64,000 nucleotides of DNA from Bacteroidales bacterium (GCA_021738565.1 JAIPBT010000007.1:48818-112817), one strand, 5' to 3'. Shown: positions 9,874-17,946, counted from the stretch's first letter. A program made the numbers and translations. Notes: a model not told the origin generated them from the sequence alone.

Positions 9874-10896
9874 ATGGAAAGCCTTTTTGGAAAAACACTG
9901 GATGAACTCAGGGATGTAACCGTAATACTCGGGTTGCCTTCCTACACTGCAAAACAAATCGCAGACTGGCTGTACGGGAAGCACGTTTTTTCAATTGACG
10001 ATATGACCAACCTTTCCTTGTCGGCCAGGAAGCAGCTAAAGGAAAACTATAAGTTTGGTACGGAGGCCTGCTCAAAAGTGCAGACTTCCATTGACGGCAC
10101 AAAAAAATACCTGTTCAACACCTCGGTAAACAAATACATTGAAACGGCATACATCCCGGATAGCGACAGGCACACGGTTTGTGTCTCAACCCAGGTCGGT
10201 TGCAAGATGGGCTGTCTGTTTTGCATGACCGGTAAACAGGGATTCCAGGGCAACCTCACTGCCGGGGAGATATTGAACCAGCTGCACAGCATTGAAGAAT
10301 CTTCCCGGATCACCAACATTGTTTACATGGGCATGGGAGAGCCGCTGGATAATCTTGAACCTGTGCTGAAAAGCCTTGAGATCCTTACCTCAGAATGGGG
10401 ATATGCAATGAGTCCCCGCAGGATCACGGTATCAACAATCGGCCTTCTTCCTGCCATGAGGGAATTTCTGGAAAAAAGTGAAGCCCACCTGGCCGTCAGC
10501 CTGCACTCCCCTTTCGAAGAAGAAAGAAAAATGCTGATGCCGGTACAGCAGGTATACCCACTGAATGAGGTACTGCAGGAGATCCGCTCCTGGGATTTCG
10601 GCAAACAACGCCGGGTCTCTTTTGAATACATAATGTTCAGGGGCCTCAACGACACACCTGAACATGTAAAGGAGCTGACAAAGATCCTGTCGGGTATCCG
10701 TTGCCGTATTAACCTTATACGTTTTCATCCCATACCGGACACACCGCTTGACACCTCATCAGATGAAACGATCAGTGCATTCAAAGACGCCCTTAATGAC
10801 AAAGGTATTACCACCACCATAAGGGCTTCAAGGGGAGAGGATATCTATGCGGCATGCGGACTTCTTTCCACGAAAAAACTGCTGAAAAAATCATAG
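9874..10896 (+). CDS. rlmN: 23S rRNA A2503 C2-methyltransferase RlmN
   Basis: Radical-SAM enzyme that methylates C2 of A2503 in 23S rRNA and, in characterised homologues, A37 of some tRNAs. The 340 residues include the N-terminal helical RNA-binding domain (LPSYTAKQIADWLY). The iron-sulfur motif CKMGCLFC has Cys at about 110, 114 and 117. VYMGMGEPLDN is near 150, and the methyl-carrying Cys lies in AACG near 328. All catalytic elements are intact. It overlaps no neighbour but starts 1 bp after the reductase gene. Confidence 0.97.
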   Translation: MESLFGKTLDELRDVTVILGLPSYTAKQIADWLYGKHVFSIDDMTNLSLSARKQLKENYKFGTEACSKVQTSIDGTKKYLFNTSVNKYIETAYIPDSDRHTVCVSTQVGCKMGCLFCMTGKQGFQGNLTAGEILNQLHSIEESSRITNIVYMGMGEPLDNLEPVLKSLEILTSEWGYAMSPRRITVSTIGLLPAMREFLEKSEAHLAVSLHSPFEEERKMLMPVQQVYPLNEVLQEIRSWDFGKQRRVSFEYIMFRGLNDTPEHVKELTKILSGIRCRINLIRFHPIPDTPLDTSSDETISAFKDALNDKGITTTIRASRGEDIYAACGLLSTKKLLKKS

Positions 10897-10942
10897 TTCT
10901 CTGCGATTTTACATTCGCTCAACACATATAGTATAAGGAAAG

Positions 10943-11101
10943 ATGACGCTATATGCGGAAGGCTGCTCCATTGAAAAAACACTGCAATATCCTGTTCTGA
11001 ACAATATACTCACAGAAGCAATGCAAATAGAGTTGTTACCGAAAACAGCTGGCTCTACGGAACGATACCGTGAGTCGGTAAAACCAAGGCAAGCTGTTTG
11101 A
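10943..11101 (+). CDS. Possible small ORF of 52 residues upstream of comF
   Basis: An ATG preceded by AAGGAAAG opens a 52-codon frame beginning MTLYAEGCSIEK and ending KPRQAV just before comF. It fills the gap between rlmN and comF and ends 23 bp before the comF ATG. No family is recognised, and the same DNA contains an inverted repeat (11043-11050 with 11092-11099). It could be a leader peptide, an unknown small protein or chance. Confidence 0.25.
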   Translation: MTLYAEGCSIEKTLQYPVLNNILTEAMQIELLPKTAGSTERYRESVKPRQAV

Positions 11102-11124
11102 AAAGCAAATGTCCCATAAATCGT

Positions 11125-11817
11125 ATGTATGTCCGGCAATGGTTGTTTGACATTACCGGATTTTTCTTTCCGTTGTATTGTCCGGTTTGCGGAAATATTT
11201 TGTGCCATCCCGGGGAGGTCATTTGCCTTGCCTGCGAGCTGAAAATGCCGCGAACAAATTTTGTGAAAGACCCGGAAAATCCTGTGGCACAATTATTCTG
11301 GGGACGCACAAAACTGGAAGGAGCAACTTCGCTTATGCGATTCGAAAAAGGATCGAAATACCAGTCATTGATCCACGGATTGAAATACCGTGGCGAGAAA
11401 CGGATCGGGCTCTTCCTGGGTAAATTGATCGGAAAAGAGCTGCTGCCAACTTCTTTTTCTGATGTAGATTTTATTGTCCCTGTACCGCTGCATCCAAAAA
11501 AAGAGAAGAAAAGGGGATTCAACCAGAGTGAAGTGATCGCATCCGGTATATATGAAATCACAGGCATTCCTGTCAGGAATAACATCCTGTTCAGAAAACA
11601 GCATACCGAAACCCAGACCCATAAAAACCGCTACCAGCGATGGGAAAATATGGACGGGGTGTTTGAAATTTCAAACGAAAATGGGGTACTGCACAATAAA
11701 AAAATACTGCTCGTTGATGATGTGGTTACGACCGGTTCCACGCTTGAAGCCTGCGCGGAAACATTGCACCGGTCGGGGCCGTCCGCTATCTATATAGCCA
11801 CCATTGCCTGTGCATGA
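11125..11817 (+). CDS. comF: ComF family phosphoribosyltransferase-like protein
   Basis: A 230-residue protein with the ComF architecture. An N-terminal double zinc ribbon has CPVCGN near 19 and CLAC near 34. A phosphoribosyltransferase fold follows, with the PRPP-binding loop LLVDDVVTTGST near 195-206. In other bacteria ComF proteins act with PriA and DprA in handling imported single-stranded DNA during transformation. The VPVPLHPKKEKKRGFNQ region is characteristic. A TTG start at 11098 is possible, but ATG 11125 gives the usual distance to the zinc ribbon. Confidence 0.9.
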   Translation: MYVRQWLFDITGFFFPLYCPVCGNILCHPGEVICLACELKMPRTNFVKDPENPVAQLFWGRTKLEGATSLMRFEKGSKYQSLIHGLKYRGEKRIGLFLGKLIGKELLPTSFSDVDFIVPVPLHPKKEKKRGFNQSEVIASGIYEITGIPVRNNILFRKQHTETQTHKNRYQRWENMDGVFEISNENGVLHNKKILLVDDVVTTGSTLEACAETLHRSGPSAIYIATIACA

Positions 11818-11853
11818 ACAACACCATCAGTTCAAATAATAAAATTCTATCTG

Positions 11854-12468
11854 TCAATTCTTTATAAAATAATACTTCATGTTTATGCTCAACACATCAT
11901 GGAAAAATCCCGTATCCCTGTACCGGACAGCATAGGCATCAAATTTATAGAAGGGAAATACAGAATAATTAAACCTTATACCGATGGAAATTCTTTCCAA
12001 TACATCATATGACAGTCCTCCCAATACAGTAATACCAAAAGTCCTGAGTTCACTTGCATAGTCCGGTGATATGAAACCGTTCTCGTCTGCATACTCCGCT
12101 TTCAGCAGCACATCAGGGGCAAATCCGAATTCAGCGGAAATGCGATCATTTATAAAATATTGGAGGGACAAAGGCATTTCGGCATATTTCAGATCAATGA
12201 TCTCAATTCCCGGATCGGCAATGGTGGGTCCCTGGTATTTCCCCCGCGCTGAGTATTTCAATTCCATCTGCCAGTAAAGAATTTCCGGCATGATGGCCCT
12301 TGAAACAAATGCCCCGGCATTGAGGCCGAACTTGCCCCACAATTCATGACCGTCCCCATCGATCCTGGCTGCATTTAAGCCACCGGTGACCCCGCCCTGG
12401 AAGTTTTGCGAAACAGCGTAGATCTGCAGTGTAACAAACAATATTGATAGTGCGGCTCTTCTAAACAT
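11854..12468 (-). CDS. Outer-membrane beta-barrel protein (PorT/OMP_b-brl_2-like)
   Basis: A 204-residue protein with an N-terminal signal peptide ending near SQNFQG. Alternating hydrophobic/polar strands with aromatic girdles (LYWQMELKYSARG, ISAEFGFAPDVLLKAEY, ISIGIRFNYSVFPFY) and a C-terminal strand SINMKYYFIKN complete a small barrel of about eight strands. Members of this class are common in Bacteroidota. No substrate or partner can be read. It is transcribed divergently from the rhodanese-like lipoprotein. Confidence 0.75.
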   Translation of the reverse strand: MFRRAALSILFVTLQIYAVSQNFQGGVTGGLNAARIDGDGHELWGKFGLNAGAFVSRAIMPEILYWQMELKYSARGKYQGPTIADPGIEIIDLKYAEMPLSLQYFINDRISAEFGFAPDVLLKAEYADENGFISPDYASELRTFGITVLGGLSYDVLERISIGIRFNYSVFPFYKFDAYAVRYRDTGFFHDVLSINMKYYFIKN

Positions 12469-12524
12469 AATGCAAATAATAGTGGGTTAATTTAGAAGAA
12501 ATTCGCTTCATTAACAAGAATCTT

Positions 12525-12532
12525 TACATTTG
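12525..12532 (+). promoter_or_regulatory. Putative promoter of the rhodanese-like lipoprotein gene
   Basis: TACATTTG matches TAnnTTTG. TTCG at 12502-12505 is a three-of-four match to the -33 TTTG at a 19-bp spacing. The coding start is 16 bp downstream. Confidence 0.5.
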
Positions 12533-12547
12533 CACAAAATCTTTCTT

Positions 12548-13378
12548 ATGAAGCGATGTGCAGGAATAGTGATTTTCATGCTGATGATCAGCGGCTGCCT
12601 GGAAACAGAAGATCCTGAGGTTCATTTCCTGCGGGAGATCATGTATGATGAATTCAAAGACTATATTGCCATACTGGACAATCCTGAAAATACCGATTTT
12701 CAACTGAATGTTGTTGATATACGTGAAAAGACCGATTACCTCTCGGGGCATATCAGGAACTCAGTAAATATTGAAACAAACCTGGTCATTGATACAGCCG
12801 GTTACGTGGTCAACCAGGCACGGGCACTTACAGAAAGATTTGACAAACAAACACCGATACTGTTTTATTCTCATCAAGACGATACCATTGTATATACCAT
12901 GGCAAAACTGGCACAGCTATTGGAATTCAAGCAAGTATATTTTTATGAAGGGGGCATTGAGGAGTGGCAGAACATACATGGTAATTATTTGAATATTTTA
13001 TACACGGCATTCAAAGCATGGCATCAAAACCATTTTCCATTCGAAAACAGAGCAGAAGTGCTGATCGATATACACCCTTCAACATGGTACCATGGAATTG
13101 AGGTGCTCGAAGGACATATTCCCGGCGCCCTGAATCTTCCTGTTGATTCACTGGTGGAATTTACAGGGGAGGAATGGTCCCTTATCAATGGTGGAAAATT
13201 TTTGACGGATTCCCTGTCTTACCGTTCAGCAAGAATGATCATTTATGATACCGGGGAAACTGCCGAACAAGCTGAATATTTTTTAAAAGCAGTTCAAACG
13301 CTTGGATATACACATTTGTTCCTTTTCAGTAACGGATATGATGAATGGATCAGCAACGGGAACCAGCTCGACATTTAG
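12548..13378 (+). CDS. Lipoprotein with two rhodanese-like domains lacking active-site cysteines
   Basis: A 276-residue lipoprotein. MKRCAGIVIFMLMISGC has lipobox ISGC with lipidated C17. Domain 1 (about 30-145) shows VVDIREKTDYLSGHIRNSVNI and ends YFYEGGIEEW. Domain 2 (about 165-275) shows LIDIHPS, LEGHIPGALNLP and FSNGYDEW. Both have the rhodanese frame, but the loop that should carry the catalytic Cys reads FYSHQDD in domain 1 and YDTGETA in domain 2. Sulfurtransferase activity is therefore not expected; anion binding or a scaffold role is inferred. An upstream TTG frame at 12530 would spoil the signal peptide. Confidence 0.82.
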   Translation: MKRCAGIVIFMLMISGCLETEDPEVHFLREIMYDEFKDYIAILDNPENTDFQLNVVDIREKTDYLSGHIRNSVNIETNLVIDTAGYVVNQARALTERFDKQTPILFYSHQDDTIVYTMAKLAQLLEFKQVYFYEGGIEEWQNIHGNYLNILYTAFKAWHQNHFPFENRAEVLIDIHPSTWYHGIEVLEGHIPGALNLPVDSLVEFTGEEWSLINGGKFLTDSLSYRSARMIIYDTGETAEQAEYFLKAVQTLGYTHLFLFSNGYDEWISNGNQLDI

Positions 13379-13470
13379 TTCAATGTTTCCCCGCCATTCT
13401 GTATACACTTACAGCAGAATCCTTACTTTGAGTCCTATAACGGAATGCAAAATACACTTTTCAGAACCAG

Positions 13471-14046
13471 TTAATGAATATCCAGTTTATATTTATCAAG
13501 CAGTCCCGGCAACCCCTCCATGCTTACCTTCATTCCCTGGATTTGATTCATTTCGGGGTCAATAATGAAATTTTCAGCTGAACGCAAATCAGCATGTTCA
13601 AGTATTGTATTTTCAAAAATAGCCCCGTAAAGTTCAGTGTTTTTAAATATCACATTGCTAATATCTGTTTTTGTAAAATCTGCTTCCTTTAGGTTCGAAT
13701 CTGAAAATACAGTTCCGCCAATCTTAAGATTATAAAATGAAGATATCTGCAGCATGCAATTTTCGAACCGGAAGGAAAGCAATGCGGGGTTACAATCAGA
13801 AAATTGCAATCCGGTCATTTTGCATTGCCTGAATTCAGTGTCCCTGAAAGTAGTACCCGCTAAGATTGCCATACTCAAGTTGCAACCTTCAAAAACGCAG
13901 TTGTTAAATACAAATCCACTTAACTCAACCTCACTGAAATCACAGGAACTGAAAAGACAATTCTCATACAGACCCTTAACGGGTAACTCGGAATGAAAAT
14001 TTACAGAATCATATGTTTTCGAATCAAATATCTGATCAATTGCCAT
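13471..14046 (-). CDS. Pentapeptide-repeat protein
   Basis: A 191-residue protein built mostly of A(D/N)LXX-like repeats, for example LYENCLFSSCDFSEVELSGF, VFEGCNL and LKEADFTKTDISNVIF. These should fold into a right-handed quadrilateral beta-helix. No signal peptide is present. It is third in a tight operon behind the YbjQ family gene and a 45-residue membrane protein, with 9 bp between this start and the preceding stop. Some family members mimic DNA and inhibit gyrase, but nothing here singles that out. Confidence 0.85.
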   Translation of the reverse strand: MAIDQIFDSKTYDSVNFHSELPVKGLYENCLFSSCDFSEVELSGFVFNNCVFEGCNLSMAILAGTTFRDTEFRQCKMTGLQFSDCNPALLSFRFENCMLQISSFYNLKIGGTVFSDSNLKEADFTKTDISNVIFKNTELYGAIFENTILEHADLRSAENFIIDPEMNQIQGMKVSMEGLPGLLDKYKLDIH

Positions 14047-14055
14047 GGGTTGTAA

Positions 14056-14193
14056 TTAATTGTCTCTTTTTTCGAAGGTCTCCTTCTTTTTGATCTTTAT
14101 CCTTCTGAAAACCAAAAAAATCACGGCGATTACCGCTGCAAGGAAAAGCAGTATTTCAATTCCAATCAGCCATTTTGCAATAATCTCACCCAT
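14056..14193 (-). CDS. Small single-span membrane protein (45 residues)
   Basis: The minus strand encodes MGEIIAKWLIGIE..., with one hydrophobic helix of about 20 residues (roughly 9-29) followed by a strongly basic tail RRIKIKKKETFEKRDN. Its ATG begins 1 nt after the TAA of the YbjQ family gene, and its stop is 9 bp before the pentapeptide gene. That spacing strongly suggests translational coupling. No family is recognised. The topology implies a short N-terminus outside and the positive tail in the cytoplasm. Confidence 0.68.
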   Translation of the reverse strand: MGEIIAKWLIGIEILLFLAAVIAVIFLVFRRIKIKKKETFEKRDN

Positions 14194-14194
14194 T

Positions 14195-14509
14195 TTACTT
14201 TAGTTTAACTGCTGTTCCGTAGGCAAGGATTTCAGCAGCCCCCTGGGTAACCATGGAAGTCGTAAGGCGTATATTGATAACCGCATCCGCTTCCATTTTT
14301 ATTGCATCTTCCTCAAGGCGCTGCAAGGCCTGTTCCCTGGACTGAGCCTGTAGTTTGGTATACTCTTCAATTTCGCCGCCCACTATATTCTTCAGACCGG
14401 CAAATATATCACGGCCAATATTCCTGGCACGCACTGTACTTCCACGGGCAATGCCCAGAATTTCAGTTATTTCCCTTCCGGGAATGGTCTCTGTGTTTGT
14501 AAATATCAT
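14195..14509 (-). CDS. YbjQ/UPF0145 family protein
   Basis: A 104-residue protein with the YbjQ core. It has an N-terminal TETIPGREITEILGIARG, VRARNIGRDIFAGLKNIVGGE, EYTKLQAQSREQALQRL, and the final ADAVINIRLTTSMVTQGAAEILAYGTAV. The family forms pentameric beta-barrels and is often called heavy-metal-binding, although function is unproven. It heads a three-gene operon with a small membrane protein and a pentapeptide-repeat protein. Confidence 0.88.
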   Translation of the reverse strand: MIFTNTETIPGREITEILGIARGSTVRARNIGRDIFAGLKNIVGGEIEEYTKLQAQSREQALQRLEEDAIKMEADAVINIRLTTSMVTQGAAEILAYGTAVKLK

Positions 14510-14651
14510 TTTTAATGAATATTAAGTTTACCATATAAATTTAAACTATTTAACAATATGTATGATACATCTCCTTTTATTTTCAAGAACAATGAATATG
14601 ATGCGCTTCTACGCAAAGCAACAACACCCAATCGTTGAATTCTATCGTACC

Positions 14652-14861
14652 GTCTCACTGTCTCACCGTCTCTCACTGTCTCACTGTCTCACCGTCTCAC
14701 TGTCTCACCGTCTCACTGTCTCACCGTCTCACTGTCTCACTGTCTCACCGTCTCACCGCCTCACTGTCTCACCGTCTCACTGTCTCACCGTCTCACCGTC
14801 TCACCGCCTCACTGTCTCACTGTCTCACTGTCTCACTGTCTCACCGCCTCACTGTCTCGCT
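14652..14861. repeat. Tandem array of 26 units of the 8-bp motif GTCTCACY
   Basis: 210 bp made of 26 contiguous units: 25 of 8 bp and one (third) of 10 bp. The last base of each unit alternates irregularly between C and T. Three units read GCCTCACT and the last is GTCTCGCT. Because 8 is not a multiple of 3, the array cycles through all frames and stays open on the plus strand, giving spurious SLSHRLTV-like peptides. On the minus strand TGA recurs in every frame. It lies between the YbjQ operon promoter side and the Sir2 gene 3' end. Confidence 0.97.
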
Positions 14862-14943
14862 GCTTCTCAAGGATCCCAAAGAGCTGTATAATAAAATATA
14901 TATTTATATAGTGAGTTAAATATATATTTCTTGCAGGGTCGAC

Positions 14944-15630
14944 TTATTCTTTGGTCATTTTAATGAAATCATAGATCCCTTCCGTTGCCTTTTTATTGAT
15001 AAAAGTAACGTTCATGTTCCTTATCCCTTCCGGTTCCCCGGGATCGATCACATAAACAGGAGTTTCCTGCCTGGCATAAGAAATAAGTCCGGCAGCAGGA
15101 TACACGTTCAGTGAGGTACCGATGACAAGGAGAATATCTGCTTGCTGCACCATGGGAATGGCCTGTTCCATTGCAGGAACCGGTTCGCCGAACCATACGA
15201 TATGCGGACGGAGCTGGTAACCGCTCCTTGAAAGGTCCCCTTCGTTCAACTCCCATCCCTCCAGTTCATAAATATCATCTTCGTTCACCGTGCAACGCAC
15301 CTTGTTTAATTCACCGTGCAAATGCAGTATTTTTGAGGACCCTGCTCTTTCATGAAGATCATCGACATTCTGTGTAATGATCTGAACATCAAATTCATTT
15401 TCAAGGCCTGCCAGTTCAAGGTGGGCAGCGTTTGGCTCCACCTCCAGCAATGCTTTTCTTCTTTCATTATAGAACCTAAGCACCAGTGCCCTGTTGTTCT
15501 CCCATGCCATGGGACTTGCAACTTGCATTACATCGTACTCCTCCCACAAGCCTCCCATATCCCTGAATGTTTTTATGCCGCTTTCAGCGCTGATACCGGA
15601 TCCGGAAAGTACTGCCAGTTTTTTCATCAC
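14944..15630 (-). CDS. cobB: Sir2 family NAD-dependent protein deacylase
   Basis: A 228-residue sirtuin that removes acyl groups from lysine using NAD+. It contains SGSGISAESGIKTFRD (residues 9-24), TQNVDDLH, catalytic His in LHLHGEL, and GTSLNVYPAAGL for NAD. Y54 and R57 in FYNERR match the Tyr-x-x-Arg pair that marks class III enzymes preferring succinyl or malonyl groups. Only one Cys (VRCT) remains where four zinc ligands normally lie, a state I recall in other Bacteroidota homologues. Position after the minisatellite has no obvious meaning. Confidence 0.92.
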   Translation of the reverse strand: MMKKLAVLSGSGISAESGIKTFRDMGGLWEEYDVMQVASPMAWENNRALVLRFYNERRKALLEVEPNAAHLELAGLENEFDVQIITQNVDDLHERAGSSKILHLHGELNKVRCTVNEDDIYELEGWELNEGDLSRSGYQLRPHIVWFGEPVPAMEQAIPMVQQADILLVIGTSLNVYPAAGLISYARQETPVYVIDPGEPEGIRNMNVTFINKKATEGIYDFIKMTKE

Positions 15631-15677
15631 GATAATTTTAAATTCATTAGAAAATAAATAAATGGTATTAAACCTCA

Positions 15678-15809
15678 GAGTATCCCGATGATATATCGGG
15701 ATGGACTCTTAAATTCGGAGTAGAACTCCGAGGAACCGATTCGCCGCGGCGAAGAGCTCTCCGCCAACGGCGGAAATTAAACCATTACCTTCTCGTCCGC
15801 CGAAGCGGA
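15678..15809. repeat. Cluster of five consecutive short hairpins
   Basis: Within the 378-bp gene-free stretch 15631-16008 lie five separate inverted repeats: ATCCCGAT/ATCGGGAT with GAGT/ACTC ends (15678-15708), CGGAGT-aga-ACTCCG (15716-15730), the perfect palindrome TTCGCCGCGGCGAA (15740-15753), TCCGCC-aac-GGCGGA (15760-15774) and TCCGC-cgaa-GCGGA (15796-15809). They are much richer in GC than the flanks. They may be a non-coding structured RNA, a terminator set or a repeat remnant. The rest of the gap (15810-16008) is plain AT-rich DNA before dnaG. Confidence 0.7.
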
Positions 15810-16008
15810 ACGCGAAGGAGGATTAAAAATTTGAGAACGTATGTAACCGCTGCGCCTTCACATTGATCTGTAATCAGGAATCCGTTTAATTCTGCGTTCA
15901 TGATCTTTCACCGGTTCCTGCTGCATATAAAAATAGGTTATTTATCAAACTTTAACTAATTTTATCACTTGAATATTTTATTAAATCGTTTGATATACTG
16001 AATGTTAC

Positions 16009-17946
16009 ATGATTAATCAGGAGACAGTAAACAAAATATTTGATACAGTTGACATTGTAGAGGTCATCTCCGATTTTGTAACATTAAAGAAATCAGGTAC
16101 CAATTACAAGGGGTTGAGTCCGTTTACCAATGAAAAAACACCTTCCTTCATGGTTTCCCCTTCAAAAGGTATTTTTAAGGATTTCAGTTCGGGCAAGGGA
16201 GGAAATGCAGTCGGTTTCCTCATGGAACATGAGAAGTTGTCCTACCCTGAAGCCCTGAAGTACCTCGCCCGCAAGTACAATATTGACATTGAGGAAACCG
16301 AGGTTACACCCGAAGACATCCAGCAAAGGAACGAAAGAGAAAGTATGCTAGCAGTGACACAGTATGCCCGGAAATATTTTACACGGCAACTACAAACTGC
16401 TGAAGGGAAAGCCGTTGCATACAGTTACCTGAGGCAGCGCGGGATCAGGGATGACATCATAGAGAAATTTCAACTTGGCTACAGTCCGGGAGAACGCAGG
16501 GCGCTCACCGAGGATGCCATTAAGAACGGCTATAAAAAAGAATTCCTGGTCAAAACCGGATTAACCATAGAGAAAGAAGATTATTCTTTCGACAGGTTTG
16601 CCGGAAGGATCATCTTCCCCATCCACGGAATATCCGGGAATGTCATCGGTTTTGGAGGAAGAACACTGAAAGCAGGCAAAAATGTAGCCAAATACCTCAA
16701 CTCTCCTGAATCTGACATCTACCACAAAAGCCGTGTATTGTACGGGCTTTTCCAGGCGAAGAAATCTCTTGTCAATAACAACCGTTGTTTCCTCGTTGAA
16801 GGCTACACGGATGTGCTGGCCCTGCATCAGGCGGGAATAGAAAATGTAGTGGCTTCATCAGGTACTGCACTGACTTCGGAGCAAATCAGGCTTATTAAAA
16901 GATTTACCGAGAACATCACAGTGCTTTTTGATGGAGATGAGGCAGGGCTTAAGGCATCATTTCGTGGTATTGATATGATCCTTGAAGAAGGATTGAATGT
17001 AAAAGTTGTCCTGATGCCTGAAGGCGAAGATCCCGACTCTTTCTCCCGGGATCGAAGTTCATCGGAATTCACTGAATATATTAATTCCAGCGAACAGGAT
17101 TTTATTACTTTCAAGACCCGTGTACTCATATCAGATACGAAAAACGATCCGATAAAAAGGGCCAATATGATCACTGACATAGTGCGATCAGTGGCGATAA
17201 TTCCGGACGGCATAAAAAGAACCGTATACCTGAAGGAGTGCAGCCTTCTCCTTGATGTGGAGGAACACGTTCTCTATTCTGAAGTAAATAAGATCCGGGC
17301 AAGGAAACGGGAACAAAACTGGAAAAAAGAAAAAAGCCGTCCCGACCAGGTATACGTTCCTGTTCAGCCCACCGTACCATCCTTTGTAAAAAATGTATAC
17401 TCCGAAATTGAGGAAAGGGAGATCATATACTTTTTATTGAAATTTGGCAATGAATCATTGAGGCTCAGGAATGAAGAAAACACTGAAATATCAGTATCGC
17501 AATACATCATAAGGGAAATCCAGAACGATGATCTTGAATTTACAAATCTCATATACAAACAGGTATTTGAAAATGTAAAGGCCATGATCGAATCCGGAAA
17601 ACCGATCAATGAAAAAGTATTCACATTCCATGACAGCAAAGAGATACAGGACCTGGCAGTTGATATAGTCACTTCAAAATATGAATTAAGCAAAGTCTGG
17701 AAAAGAAAGGACTCCTACATTGAACTTCCCGGGGAAAACCTTGCCGTGGAAGTCCCAAAAGCACTTTTATTGTATAAGTTAAAGGTTATTGACATGGCCC
17801 TGGAAGGCCTCCGAAGACAGATCGGGGAATATGAAAAGGAAAAAGATGATCGCAAGGTAATGGAACTGATGGCCCATCTCAGGGATGTTGAAACGGCCAA
17901 GAATGAAATATCAAAAGTAATCGGGGAACGGATAATATTAAGATGA
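16009..17946 (+). CDS. dnaG: DNA primase DnaG with a zinc-ligand-free N-terminal domain
   Basis: Synthesises RNA primers at the replication fork. The 645-residue length is normal. The N-terminal domain follows the zinc-binding fold but has S37-P-F-T40 and D58-F-S-S61 where the family has C-P-F-H and C-F-x-C, so no zinc site remains. The Toprim core is intact, with VEGYTDVLALHQAG near 263 and FDGDEAG near 306, and the metal-binding PEGEDPDSF near 340. The C-terminal 200 residues should bind the helicase DnaB. A gene-free structured stretch precedes it. Confidence 0.96.
   Translation: MINQETVNKIFDTVDIVEVISDFVTLKKSGTNYKGLSPFTNEKTPSFMVSPSKGIFKDFSSGKGGNAVGFLMEHEKLSYPEALKYLARKYNIDIEETEVTPEDIQQRNERESMLAVTQYARKYFTRQLQTAEGKAVAYSYLRQRGIRDDIIEKFQLGYSPGERRALTEDAIKNGYKKEFLVKTGLTIEKEDYSFDRFAGRIIFPIHGISGNVIGFGGRTLKAGKNVAKYLNSPESDIYHKSRVLYGLFQAKKSLVNNNRCFLVEGYTDVLALHQAGIENVVASSGTALTSEQIRLIKRFTENITVLFDGDEAGLKASFRGIDMILEEGLNVKVVLMPEGEDPDSFSRDRSSSEFTEYINSSEQDFITFKTRVLISDTKNDPIKRANMITDIVRSVAIIPDGIKRTVYLKECSLLLDVEEHVLYSEVNKIRARKREQNWKKEKSRPDQVYVPVQPTVPSFVKNVYSEIEEREIIYFLLKFGNESLRLRNEENTEISVSQYIIREIQNDDLEFTNLIYKQVFENVKAMIESGKPINEKVFTFHDSKEIQDLAVDIVTSKYELSKVWKRKDSYIELPGENLAVEVPKALLLYKLKVIDMALEGLRRQIGEYEKEKDDRKVMELMAHLRDVETAKNEISKVIGERIILR

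Noticed and set aside
10909..11585. Minus-strand frames of 127 and 176 codons across the comF region
   Set aside because: They lie antisense to comF, whose zinc ribbon and PRPP loop are clear; the antisense peptides have no family features.
14652..14861. Possible CRISPR array
   Set aside because: Units are 8 bp and contiguous with no unique spacers, and no cas genes are present.
14562..14919. Two long plus-strand frames rich in SLSHRLTVSPSH
   Set aside because: They are the octanucleotide array read in different frames; no stop can arise in a perfect GTCTCACY tract on this strand, so openness is not evidence for coding.
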